The notes under the pieces were generated by a model, which saw only the letters and a program-made list of their open reading frames with translations, searched no databases and had not been told where the DNA came from. Shown here piece by piece: positions 1-6,465 of a DNA stretch of 10,446 nt. Position 1 is the stretch's first letter. Each line of letters starts with the position of its first letter. A program made the position numbers and the translations under genes. Source of the DNA: an uncultured Rhodospirillales bacterium (lineage in GTDB: Bacteria; Pseudomonadota; Alphaproteobacteria; Acetobacterales; Acetobacteraceae); assembly GCA_903928045.1 (NCBI GenBank), contig CAIYPH010000913.1, forward strand, positions 1 to 10,446, written 5' to 3'.

Positions 1-50
1 AGGCCTATCTCGGCCGCGGCGCCGCCGCCAGGCTGGCCGCCCATGCTTGA
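1..50 (+). CDS. C-terminus of an ABC transporter ATP-binding protein (probably LivG-like), partial
   Basis: Only the last 15 codons are in the window, ending at TGA 48-50. The readable tail is AYLGRGAAARLAAHA. Branched-chain amino acid ABC ATPases (LivG and LivF) commonly end with a conserved AYLG followed by a short variable tail, and the next gene is a clear LivF. The usual livG-livF order therefore makes this the LivG-type partner. The stop lies 7 bases before the preferred start of the next gene and overlaps that gene's alternative ATG at 43. No catalytic motif is inside the window, so the assignment rests on the tail and the context. Confidence 0.6.
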   Translation, partial: AYLGRGAAARLAAHA

Positions 51-67
51 GGCGCCCATGCTTGAAG
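38..67 (+). repeat. 15-bp tandem duplication over the LivF start
   Basis: CGCCCATGCTTGA occurs at 38-50 and again at 53-65. With the two following bases (GG versus AG) this makes a 15-bp tandem duplication with one mismatch. It produces two in-frame ATG codons and an N-terminus reading MLEAP-MLEV. The first copy contains the stop of the upstream gene. Confidence 0.7.
49..52 (+). promoter_or_regulatory. Shine-Dalgarno site deciding the LivF start
   Basis: GAGG lies five bases before the ATG at 58. The in-frame ATG at 43 has no comparable site, so this favours 58 as the start. The site also overlaps the TGA of the upstream gene, consistent with coupled translation. Confidence 0.5.
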
Positions 68-762
68 TGAGGGGCCTTCACGCCGGCTACGGCCCCTTCG
101 CGGTGCTGCACGGTATCGATCTCGACGTCGCACAAGGCGAAATCGTCGCCGTGCTCGGCGCCAACGGGGCAGGCAAGACCACGCTGAACCGCGCGCTCTC
201 AGCGGTGATCCGCCCCACTGCCGGCAGCATCCGCTTCGAGGGCGCCGAGATCACCGGCGCCGGGCATGATGCGATGGTGCGCGCCGGGCTGATCCAGGTG
301 CCGGAAGGCCGGAAGATTTTTCCCAACCTCTCCGTGCGCGACAATCTGCTGCTCGGTGCCTATCTGCGCGGGCGGCCCAATCGGGCACGCAATCTCGCCC
401 GCGTGCTCGATATTTTCCCCCGCCTCGGCGAGCGGCTCGGCCAGCTCGCCGGCTCCATGAGCGGCGGCGAGCAGCAGATGCTGGCGATCGGCCGCGGTAT
501 GATGGCCGAGCCGCGCCTGCTGATTCTCGACGAACCCTCGCTTGGCCTGTCGCCGATTCTCACCGAGGAGCTGTTCGCCCTGATCGGCCGGTTGAACGGT
601 GAGGGGCTGGCGATACTGCTGGTGGAGCAGAACGTCGTGCAGTCGCTCGCCATCGCCGGCCGCGCCTATGTCATCGAGCACGGCGTGGTGGCGCTGCAGG
701 GTGAGGCCACGGCGCTGGCCGATGATCCGCGGCTGCGGGCGGCCTATCTCGGGCTTGCGTGA
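58..762 (+). CDS. livF: Branched-chain amino acid-type ABC transporter ATP-binding protein (LivF family)
   Basis: This cytoplasmic ATPase would energise a HAAT-family importer together with a LivG-like partner, two LivH/LivM permeases and a periplasmic binding protein. The 234-residue length is normal for LivF. Visible motifs are Walker A GANGAGKTT (34-42), the LivF-typical stretch VPEGRKIFPNLSVRDNLLLG (81-100), signature SGGEQQ (135-140), Walker B LLILDEP (154-160) and LLVEQN (187-192), where LivF proteins carry Glu-Gln-Asn in the switch region. I chose ATG 58 because it gives the family-typical start MLEVRGLHAGYG and has GAGG five bases upstream. ATG 43 would add MLEAP and overlap the upstream stop. 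Substrates of such systems range well beyond Leu/Ile/Val to amides, urea and aromatic acids, and the peptidase gene 50 bases downstream suggests an amide- or peptide-like ligand (inference). Confidence 0.93.
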   Translation: MLEVRGLHAGYGPFAVLHGIDLDVAQGEIVAVLGANGAGKTTLNRALSAVIRPTAGSIRFEGAEITGAGHDAMVRAGLIQVPEGRKIFPNLSVRDNLLLGAYLRGRPNRARNLARVLDIFPRLGERLGQLAGSMSGGEQQMLAIGRGMMAEPRLLILDEPSLGLSPILTEELFALIGRLNGEGLAILLVEQNVVQSLAIAGRAYVIEHGVVALQGEATALADDPRLRAAYLGLA

Positions 763-799
763 GCGCCACCACCCGCCGAAACTCTCCGCTCCTATTTCC

Positions 800-805
800 A
801 GGGAA
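800..805 (+). promoter_or_regulatory. Shine-Dalgarno site for the M20 peptidase
   Basis: AGGGAA lies seven bases before ATG 813. It supports ATG 813 over the in-frame GTG at 759, which overlaps the LivF stop and would add 18 residues (SATTRRNSPLLFPGNAQ) of no recognisable family character. Confidence 0.6.
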
Positions 806-812
806 TGCCCAA

Positions 813-1940
813 ATGGACCCCAACGCCCTCCCCTTCGACGCCGACACCATGCTTGCCGGGCTGCGGCCCTGGGTAGAGTGCGAATCGCCGACCTTCGACG
901 CCGCTGCGGTCAACCGAATGATGGATCTCGCCGGCCGCGAGCTCGCCATCATGGGCGCCCGCGTCGATCGCATAGCCGGGCGGATGGGCTATGGCGACTG
1001 CGTACGCGCCACCTTCCCGCATGCCTCGCGCGAGCCGGGCATCCTGGTAATGGGGCATATGGACACGGTCCATCCCATCGGCACGCTCGGCCCGCTCCCC
1101 TGGCGGCGCGAGGGCGAGCGCTGCTACGGGCCCGGAATCTATGACATGAAGGGCGGCAACTACCTCTCGCTCGAAGCCATCAAGCAGCTGCATCGCGCTG
1201 GAATTACAACAAAGCTGCCGGTGACGGTGCTGTTCACCTCCGACGAGGAAATCGGCTCCCCCTCGACGCGGGACCTCATCGAGGCCGAGGCGGCGCGGCA
1301 TAAATACGTGCTGGTGCCCGAGCCCGGCCGCCTCGATGGCGGGGTGACCACTGGCCGCTACGCCATCGCCCGCTTCAATCTGGAGTCGACCGGCAAGCCC
1401 AGCCATGCCGGCGCCCGCCTCGCCGATGGCCGCTCGGCGATCCGCGAGATGGCCCGCCAGCTGATCGCCATCGAGGACATGACCACTGAGGACTGCACCT
1501 TCTCGGTCGGCGTCATCCATGGCGGCCAGTGGGTCAACTGCGTCACCACCACCTGCACCGGCGAGGCGCTCTCCATGGCCAAGCGGCAGGATGACCTCGA
1601 CCGCGGGGTGGCCGCCATGCTCGCCCTGCGTCCGACCGGGAATGACGTGCAGTTCAAAGTCACCCGCGGCGTCACCCGCCCGGTGTGGGAGCCGGATGCC
1701 AAGGTGCTGGCGCTGCACGCCCATGCCGAGCGCATCGCCAAGGGCCTCGGCCATGCCCTGCCCCACCAAAGCTCCGGCGGCGGCTCGGACGGCAATTTCA
1801 CCGGCGCCATGGGCATCGCGACGCTCGACGGACTCGGTGTGCAGGGCGGCGGCGGGCATACGCTCGAGGAGTTCATCCTGATCGACAGCCTGCTGTGGCG
1901 CGGCCGGCTGATGGCTGGGCTACTCGCAACGCTGGAGTAG
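813..1940 (+). CDS. M20 family metallopeptidase, carboxypeptidase G2/ArgE-like
   Basis: A predicted dinuclear zinc hydrolase of 375 residues, the usual length of the carboxypeptidase G2-like group, which removes C-terminal Glu or other residues from N-acyl or peptidic substrates. The co-catalytic set is complete: GHMDTVH (H82, D84), GPGIYDMKGG (bridging D111), TSDEEIGS (general base E145, ligand E146), VPEPG (E170) and GGGGHTLEEF (H349). PSHAGA around H198 matches the lid/dimerisation-domain histidine, and SSGGGSDGN (320-328) the substrate loop. No signal peptide is seen, so it should be cytoplasmic, unlike the exported Pseudomonas carboxypeptidase G2. It follows the LivF gene by 50 bases on the same strand and probably belongs to that operon, processing what the transporter imports (inference). 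The exact substrate cannot be told from sequence; an N-acyl-amino acid deacylase or dipeptidase is equally possible. Confidence 0.92.
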   Translation: MDPNALPFDADTMLAGLRPWVECESPTFDAAAVNRMMDLAGRELAIMGARVDRIAGRMGYGDCVRATFPHASREPGILVMGHMDTVHPIGTLGPLPWRREGERCYGPGIYDMKGGNYLSLEAIKQLHRAGITTKLPVTVLFTSDEEIGSPSTRDLIEAEAARHKYVLVPEPGRLDGGVTTGRYAIARFNLESTGKPSHAGARLADGRSAIREMARQLIAIEDMTTEDCTFSVGVIHGGQWVNCVTTTCTGEALSMAKRQDDLDRGVAAMLALRPTGNDVQFKVTRGVTRPVWEPDAKVLALHAHAERIAKGLGHALPHQSSGGGSDGNFTGAMGIATLDGLGVQGGGGHTLEEFILIDSLLWRGRLMAGLLATLE

Positions 1941-2183
1941 ACCGCGCCGCCTTCTTTCCGCCATCCCGCCGCGCCAGAAATGCCCGATGACACCGGCACA
2001 ACCGTTCGATCGTGCCAGGAGAGCGGACATGTCTGCTGCCACATTACGTTACATCACAAGGCATTGGCGCCGTTGTTCACTTTGTCGTAACACCCTGCCG
2101 CGCAGGATGTCCCCACGAGTGATGATTGATGCACGGGCAGATTCGAGTCGGAGCGTCGCCTTGAACCCTTGGTGTCGGGCCGT
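1941..2183 (+). other. 243-base intergenic region before the GT-C-like membrane protein
   Basis: This region is less GC-biased than the flanking genes. It holds GGCAC (1995-1999) with its inverse GTGCC (2012-2016) around a 12-base loop, without a following T run, so not a convincing terminator. A good ribosome binding site, AGGAG at 2017-2021, stands before the short reading frame described separately. I see no convincing sigma-70 promoter, though the transcript of the membrane protein gene probably starts here. Confidence 0.4.
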
Positions 2184-2187
2184 ATGA
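2029..2187 (+). CDS. Possible 52-residue leader ORF, unrecognised and doubtful
   Basis: A short frame starts at ATG 2029, seven bases after a strong AGGAG, and stops at TGA 2185-2187, overlapping ATG 2184 of the membrane protein gene in the ATGA arrangement typical of coupled genes. The product (MSAATLRYITRHWRR...) is basic, with cysteines at Cys-Ser-Leu-Cys and near the end, and no family is recognised. Against it, its codons lack the strong G/C preference at the third position seen in the neighbours, and its composition (many Arg, Ser, Cys) is what non-coding GC-rich DNA yields. It may be a non-conserved leader that delivers ribosomes to the next gene, or chance. Confidence 0.25.
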   Translation: MSAATLRYITRHWRRCSLCRNTLPRRMSPRVMIDARADSSRSVALNPWCRAV

Positions 2188-3836
2188 GCGCGTCCGTACT
2201 TGGGGCATCACGGCTTCGCGCCCGGCTGCCGGCCGGCTGGCGCCGCGACACCATCGCGATGCTGCTTTTGCTCATCGTGGCCGCGGTCGTATTGGCAACC
2301 GCGATCCGCTCCCCATTGAAGGACGATGTCGCCTGGCTCCTCTACGTGTCGCGCCGCTGGCTGGAAGGGCAGCGCCTGTATGAGGACCTCGTCGAGGTCA
2401 ATCCGCCGCTGATCATCTGGATCTACGCCATTCCCGCATGGATCGCCGCGGCATTGGGCGCCGCCCCCAAACTCGTGGCGATTCCCTTTTTCGCCCTGAT
2501 TTTGCTGGGTTTCGCGGCCTGGTCGGCGGCGCTCCTGCAGGGCCGCGCCAACGTCTTCACCAGCCCCGTGCCGGCGTTCGCTACGATCGGGATCGTGCTG
2601 ATGGCGCTCCCCGGCGTCGAATTCGGCCAGCGCGAACATCTCCTGATCGCCGCCGTGCTGCCTTACCTGTGCCTCTACGCCCGCGAACTCGATGGCGAGG
2701 CGGAGCCACGGTTGACCGGCCTGCTCGCCGGCATGGCCGCCGGGCTCGGCTGCGCCCTCAAGCCGTCCTACATCCTGGCGATCATCGCCATCGAGATCAT
2801 GGCGGCCATCCGCGGGCACCGCGTGCTGCGGGCGGCGCCGATCGCCGCGATGGCAAGCCTGGGCCTCTACGGCCTCGGCGTGCTGGCGTTCTGCCCGGCC
2901 TTCCTGGAGAAGGCGGTTCCCCTGGCCCTCGCCCTTTACGGCGGCACCGACACGCCCTGCATCGATATCCTGCTCCAAAGCTCCCGCCTGCTGTTCGGCC
3001 AGGCGGTGATCGTCCTGCTGTGCTGGTCGAGCCACACCACGCTCGCCCGCCGCTCGCCGTTCAAGCGCCATTTGCTGTTGACGCTGACCGCCTTCGCCAT
3101 CGCCGCCACCGTGGTGTTCGTGCTCCAGGGCAAGAACTGGTTCTATCACCGCCTGCCCGCGACGGTCGCGACCCTGCTGGCGCTGTTGCTGTGGATCGCC
3201 GCCGTGATGCCGCCGCACCCGGCCGCGGCCCTGCGCGACGTTCTGCGTGGGCTGCATCGCGCACATCTGCGCCGTCTTGCCCCGGTGCCGCTGGTGCTCG
3301 GCGCCTTGATCCTCTTCGCGGTGGCCGATTATGAGCGGCTGCGCCCCTGGGTCGAATCCGCGGTGGAGCCAACCCTGTCGACTGAGGTGAAGCTCGAGCG
3401 GCTCATCCGCAAGGAGCATGCGCGGACCTATATCGCCTTCTCCGAATGGATCGCGCTCGGCTTTCCCGTCGTCAACAACACCGGCGTCACCTGGGCCAGC
3501 CGGTTCGACAGCATGTGGGCGCTGAAGGGCGAAATCTGGCGGGCCAAGCAGGATGGCGCGGCGCCCCGAGAATGGCCGATCCGCCGCTGGGTCGCCAAGG
3601 ACTTCATCGCCAATTGTCCTGATCTCGCCGTGGTCGATACCCGCGAGGGCATCAACTACGTCAGTGTGCTGATTGCCTCCGATCCCGAATTCGCCACCGC
3701 CTGGTCACGCTACCACCAGATAGCCGCCTTCGACGGATTGCGCGTGCTCAAGCGGGATGCCACCGGCTGCATCGCCACCCCGGCGCGCCGCAAGCGCCTG
3801 CCCCAGGTGTCCGAAGCCGGCATCCTGGCACCCTGA
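2184..3836 (+). CDS. Polytopic membrane protein, GT-C glycosyltransferase-like (PMT/ArnT type)
   Basis: A 550-residue inner-membrane protein. A short basic N-terminus precedes a first membrane segment at about 25-42. Then come the acidic pair D47-D48 and the periplasmic-loop pattern WLEGQRLYEDLVEVNPPL (59-76). An Asp-containing first loop followed by Gly-x-x-xY-x-D and a Pro-Pro-Leu stretch is typical of GT-C enzymes that use polyprenyl-phosphate sugars. About eight to ten further hydrophobic segments follow up to about 380, with FGQREH (147-152) and KNWFYHRLPA (317-326) between them. The C-terminal 170 residues are a soluble, probably periplasmic domain. Likely role: transfer of a sugar to a cell-surface lipid, polysaccharide or protein (inference). 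The start is uncertain: TTG 2169 and GTG 2172 are in frame but have no better ribosome site, and ATG 2184 overlaps the stop of a short upstream frame. No neighbouring glycan genes support a specific pathway. Confidence 0.65.
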   Translation: MSASVLGASRLRARLPAGWRRDTIAMLLLLIVAAVVLATAIRSPLKDDVAWLLYVSRRWLEGQRLYEDLVEVNPPLIIWIYAIPAWIAAALGAAPKLVAIPFFALILLGFAAWSAALLQGRANVFTSPVPAFATIGIVLMALPGVEFGQREHLLIAAVLPYLCLYARELDGEAEPRLTGLLAGMAAGLGCALKPSYILAIIAIEIMAAIRGHRVLRAAPIAAMASLGLYGLGVLAFCPAFLEKAVPLALALYGGTDTPCIDILLQSSRLLFGQAVIVLLCWSSHTTLARRSPFKRHLLLTLTAFAIAATVVFVLQGKNWFYHRLPATVATLLALLLWIAAVMPPHPAAALRDVLRGLHRAHLRRLAPVPLVLGALILFAVADYERLRPWVESAVEPTLSTEVKLERLIRKEHARTYIAFSEWIALGFPVVNNTGVTWASRFDSMWALKGEIWRAKQDGAAPREWPIRRWVAKDFIANCPDLAVVDTREGINYVSVLIASDPEFATAWSRYHQIAAFDGLRVLKRDATGCIATPARRKRLPQVSEAGILAP

Positions 3837-3905
3837 ATACCCTCTGTATCCCGCCGCCGTTCGCCTGTAGGTCTGCGCATCAGCGCCACTGAGGGGAACA
3901 TCGCC
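3837..3905 (+). other. Short intergenic gap with the nitroreductase ribosome binding site
   Basis: A 69-base gap between two plus-strand genes. It contains GAGGGGAA (3891-3898), a strong Shine-Dalgarno sequence about 8 bases before ATG 3906. No terminator hairpin or clear promoter is visible. Confidence 0.45.
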
Positions 3906-4745
3906 ATGGCCGACCCGCCTGCCACACTCGCCGCCCATCTCGCCGCTCGCTTCGGCACCGCTCCCGAACTCCCGCAGGACCTGCCAGGCGCGGACACCCT
4001 GGCACGCATGGCCAATCACCGCACCATCCGCGCCTATGCCGACCGCGCGGTTGATCCCGCCCTGCTCCGCGTGCTCGCCGCGGTCGCCCTGTCGTCGCCA
4101 ACCAAGAGCGACCTCCAGCAAGCCGATATCGTGCTGGTCGCCGATGCCGGGCAACGCGCCGCGCTCGCTGCCCTGCTACCGGACAACCCTTGGGCGGCCA
4201 AGGCCCCGGCGTTCGCGGTGTTCTGCGGCAACAATCATCGTCAGCGCCGGCTGCATGCGCTGCGTGGCCACCCCTTCGTCAATGACCACCTCGACGCGTT
4301 CTTCAACGCCGCCGTGGATGCCGGGATCGTGCTCTCCGCCTTCATCATCGCCGCCGAAGCCGCGGGGCTGACGACCACGCCGATCAGCGCTATCCGAAAC
4401 CATGCCCAGGACGTCTCCGACATCCTCGCTTTGCCGGCCCATGTCTTTCCCGTCGCCGGCTTGTGCATCGGCTGGCCCGCACATGGCGGCTCCATCAGCC
4501 CGCGTCTGCCCTTGTCCGCGACGCTGCATGTCGATCGCCACGGTGCCGCGGAGCTCGACGCGCAGATTGCCGAATACGACGCGCGGCGGAACCTGACGCG
4601 TCCCTATCGCGAGCGGCGGCGCGACGACCTCTTCGGCGCCGATGGGGAATATGGCTGGTCCGAGGACAAGGCCCGCCAGTACGCGCAGCCGGAACGGCCG
4701 GGCTGGGGCGCCTATGCGCGTGCCCGGGGCTTCAATCTCGATTGA
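3906..4745 (+). CDS. FMN-dependent nitroreductase family protein (NfsA-like)
   Basis: A predicted flavin oxidoreductase of 279 residues that would use NAD(P)H to reduce nitro compounds, quinones or a related acceptor in the cytoplasm. Family marks seen are the FMN-phosphate-binding HRTIRAY (38-44), SSPTKSDLQ (63-71), where related proteins have S-S-x-S/T-x-S/N-x-Q, the mid-region TTTPISAIRNH (157-166), which corresponds to the glycine-rich flavin loop and Gly-Gly-Ile-Arg-Asn of relatives, and GLCIGWP (185-191). The long arginine-rich C-terminal extension (about 225-279) is typical of the NfsA/FRP branch, not of the shorter NfsB type. The physiological substrate is unknown. The gene stands alone between a membrane protein and a pilin-like gene with gaps on both sides, so no pathway can be inferred from context. 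Confidence 0.85.
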   Translation: MADPPATLAAHLAARFGTAPELPQDLPGADTLARMANHRTIRAYADRAVDPALLRVLAAVALSSPTKSDLQQADIVLVADAGQRAALAALLPDNPWAAKAPAFAVFCGNNHRQRRLHALRGHPFVNDHLDAFFNAAVDAGIVLSAFIIAAEAAGLTTTPISAIRNHAQDVSDILALPAHVFPVAGLCIGWPAHGGSISPRLPLSATLHVDRHGAAELDAQIAEYDARRNLTRPYRERRRDDLFGADGEYGWSEDKARQYAQPERPGWGAYARARGFNLD

Positions 4746-4897
4746 GGCTGGAATGGTACGTCAAAATCTGGTGAGCGGGTACGGATTTATGAAAATCCAA
4801 ACAAAATCTTAACATAAAACGCGCGAAATAAGACGGTCAGGCCATCGCCGAGACACGCACGGGTTGCATGTGCGGACCATCGTCCAGGGGAAGTATC
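4746..4897 (+). promoter_or_regulatory. AT-rich upstream region of the pilin-like gene, probable promoter/operator
   Basis: Between about 4758 and 4835 the DNA turns AT-rich, unlike anything else in the window, as expected for a promoter region. It contains the direct repeat CAAAATCT at 4762-4769 and 4802-4809 (40 bases start to start, close to four helical turns) and the perfect inverted repeat GGATTT-ATGA-AAATCC (4783-4798) between them. The hairpin has no T run after it, so I read it as a possible protein-binding site and not as a terminator. TTAACATAAA (4809-4818) is the most -10-like stretch, but I cannot pair it with a convincing -35 box. AGGGGAAG (4886-4893) is the ribosome binding site for ATG 4898. 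Confidence 0.4.
4762..4809 (+). repeat. Direct repeat CAAAATCT x2 flanking a GGATTT/AAATCC inverted repeat
   Basis: Identical octamers lie at 4762-4769 and 4802-4809, and a six-base-pair inverted repeat with a four-base loop lies at 4783-4798. Their arrangement in a short AT-rich patch upstream of a gene suggests regulator binding, but short AT-rich words also recur by chance. Confidence 0.35.
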
Positions 4898-5083
4898 ATG
4901 GCGCAGATCATCACTGTGTTCGCCCATCTGCGGAACGATCGCCGCGGAATGTCATTCCTCGAGTTTGTTTCCACGATCTGCGTGATCGCCGGCGTGATGA
5001 TGGTCGCCGGCACCACCTTCGACATCGATCCCCGTCATATCGTCGGCAGCATGCGGGCCTCGATCATCGGCTGGGGCCGCTAG
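4898..5083 (+). CDS. Small Flp-like pilin / prepilin-motif protein
   Basis: A 61-residue protein with a short, positively charged leader (MAQIITVFAHLRNDRRG), a candidate prepilin peptidase site after G17, then MSFLEF with the glutamate at +5 (E22), and a hydrophobic segment of about 19 residues (FVSTICVIAGVMMVAGTTF). This is the layout of type IVb Flp pilins, which are 50-70 residues long with Gly-x4-Glu-Tyr; here Phe replaces Tyr. Flp subunits are processed by TadV/CpaA-type peptidases and assembled by Tad machinery. No tad/cpa gene lies nearby, so this would be an orphan subunit or a pseudopilin-like membrane peptide. ATG 4898 is chosen because AGGGG lies seven bases upstream and because the upstream in-frame ATG (4868) would give an unlikely MCGPSSRGSI extension. 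It converges with the minus-strand dipeptidase gene and shares CTAG with it. Confidence 0.6.
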   Translation: MAQIITVFAHLRNDRRGMSFLEFVSTICVIAGVMMVAGTTFDIDPRHIVGSMRASIIGWGR

Positions 5084-6465
5084 GCGACCGTCACCCCCCC
5101 GAACGCCGGCAAGGCACGCGCCCAGGCCTTCAGCCCGTCATCGAAACTCGACAACCGGAAGAACTCGTTGGGCGCGTGGATGCGCTCATCGGCGATCGCG
5201 TAGGACAGCATCACCGTCTCCAGCCCCAGCCGCTCCTTGGCCATCGCCGAAATCGGCAAGGTGCCGCCGACGCCGACGCGCAGCGGCTTCTGGCCGTGCA
5301 CCTCGGCGATGACCCCCTCGACCGCGAGCAGGAAGGGGTCCTCGTCCGGCACGATGTAGGCGGCACTGCCGCCGCGGCTGCGCACCATCTCGAGATCCGC
5401 CCAAGCCGGCAGGTTCGCCCGCAGATGCGCTTCCACCGCGTTCATCGCGCGCAGCGGGTCCTGGCCGGGCCCGAGGCGACAGGTCAGCTTGGCATGCGCC
5501 TCCTTGGGGATGACGGTCTTGCCGCCCGGCCCCTGATAGCCGCCCCAGATCCCGTTCACCTCGATGGTCGGCCGCAGCCACAGCGATTCCAATAGCTGCA
5601 CTCCAGGCTCGATTGCCCCCGGCCGGGCGCCGATTTCGCTGAAGAACGTCGCCTCGTCAAAACCGAGCGCCGCCATCGAGGCGAAATCGGCGTTGGAGGG
5701 GCGCTTCAGCCCATCCATGAAGCCAGGCACCGCGATGCGCCCGTCAGCGTCGTGCAAGGTGGCCAGCAGGCGGGCCAGCACCATCGCGGCATTGCTCACC
5801 GGCCCGCCATAGCGCCCGGAATGCAGGTCGGTATTGGCCGTGCGGACAGTGATTTCGCAGCCGGTATTGCCGCGCGAATTGGTGTTGATGGTGGGCGTGC
5901 CCGGCCGCCAGCGGCCGCCATCGGCGGAGATCAGCACGTCGGCGGCCAGCAGGTCGCGATGGCTTTCCATGATGGCGGGCAGTGAACGGCTGCCCACCTC
6001 CTCCTCCCCTTCCAGCATCAGCTTGACGTTGACCGGCAGCCCGCCCGTCACCGCGATCCAGGCCTCCATCGCCGAGACCGCGATCCATAACGGTGACTTG
6101 TCGTCCGAGGCGCCGCGGGCGTGGATGCGGCCATCGCGGATCGTCGGCTCGAAGGGCGGGGTCTCCCACTGGTCGAGCGGATCGGGCGGCTGCACGTCGT
6201 AATGGCCATAGACCAGCACGGTCGGCTTGCCCGGCGCGCCCAGCCAATTGGCATAGACCACGTCATGCCCCCCGGCATTGAGCCGCTGCACGTTCTGCAT
6301 GCCAATACGGGTCAGCCGCTCCGCCAGCAGCTCGGCGGCGGCATCCATCCCCGGCTTGTAGGACGGATCGGTGGAGACCGAGGGCTTGGCGATGAAGCCC
6401 AGCAGCTCATCGAGCAGCCGGGCCTTGTTCTCCGCCATCCAGGCGTCGACGGCCGCAACGCTCAT
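5080..6465 (-). CDS. M20 family dipeptidase (CNDP/DUG1-like metallopeptidase)
   Basis: A predicted two-zinc dipeptidase of 461 residues, the normal length of the carnosinase/Dug1-type M20 branch. The ligand set is complete: VYGHYDVQP (H88, D90), GASDDKSP (bridging D121), EGEEEVGS (base E155, ligand E156), SADGG (D182) and IHAPNEFF (H430). DLHSG-x2-GGPV-x-N (213-225) is the lid-domain motif with the inter-subunit histidine H215, and GVGGTLPI (398-405) the substrate loop. No signal peptide is present, so it acts in the cytoplasm. The family hydrolyses dipeptides, beta-alanyl dipeptides, N-carbamoyl or N-acyl amino acids. Here it is the last gene of the minus-strand run and overlaps the SDR stop by four bases (ATGA), so it probably cleaves an open-chain amide intermediate of the same pathway (inference). 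It is not a close copy of the other M20 gene at 813-1940. Confidence 0.93.
   Translation of the reverse strand: MSVAAVDAWMAENKARLLDELLGFIAKPSVSTDPSYKPGMDAAAELLAERLTRIGMQNVQRLNAGGHDVVYANWLGAPGKPTVLVYGHYDVQPPDPLDQWETPPFEPTIRDGRIHARGASDDKSPLWIAVSAMEAWIAVTGGLPVNVKLMLEGEEEVGSRSLPAIMESHRDLLAADVLISADGGRWRPGTPTINTNSRGNTGCEITVRTANTDLHSGRYGGPVSNAAMVLARLLATLHDADGRIAVPGFMDGLKRPSNADFASMAALGFDEATFFSEIGARPGAIEPGVQLLESLWLRPTIEVNGIWGGYQGPGGKTVIPKEAHAKLTCRLGPGQDPLRAMNAVEAHLRANLPAWADLEMVRSRGGSAAYIVPDEDPFLLAVEGVIAEVHGQKPLRVGVGGTLPISAMAKERLGLETVMLSYAIADERIHAPNEFFRLSSFDDGLKAWARALPAFGGVTVA

Noticed and set aside
792..1859. 355-codon minus-strand frame opposite the first M20 peptidase
   Set aside because: The plus strand carries the full zinc-ligand set; the reverse product has no family character.
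1995..2016. GGCAC/GTGCC inverted repeat as terminator after the first M20 gene
   Set aside because: A five-pair stem with a 12-base loop and no T run is too weak, and such pairs are frequent by chance in this composition.
2208..3419. 403-codon minus-strand frame opposite the membrane protein gene
   Set aside because: Its product is Gln-, Gly-, Arg- and His-rich, as expected from the reverse of hydrophobic GC-rich codons, and has no motif. The plus-strand frame has clear membrane segments and family patterns.
4783..4798. GGATTT/AAATCC hairpin as terminator of the nitroreductase gene
   Set aside because: The stem is only six mostly A-T pairs and is followed by A-rich, not T-rich, sequence on the plus strand.
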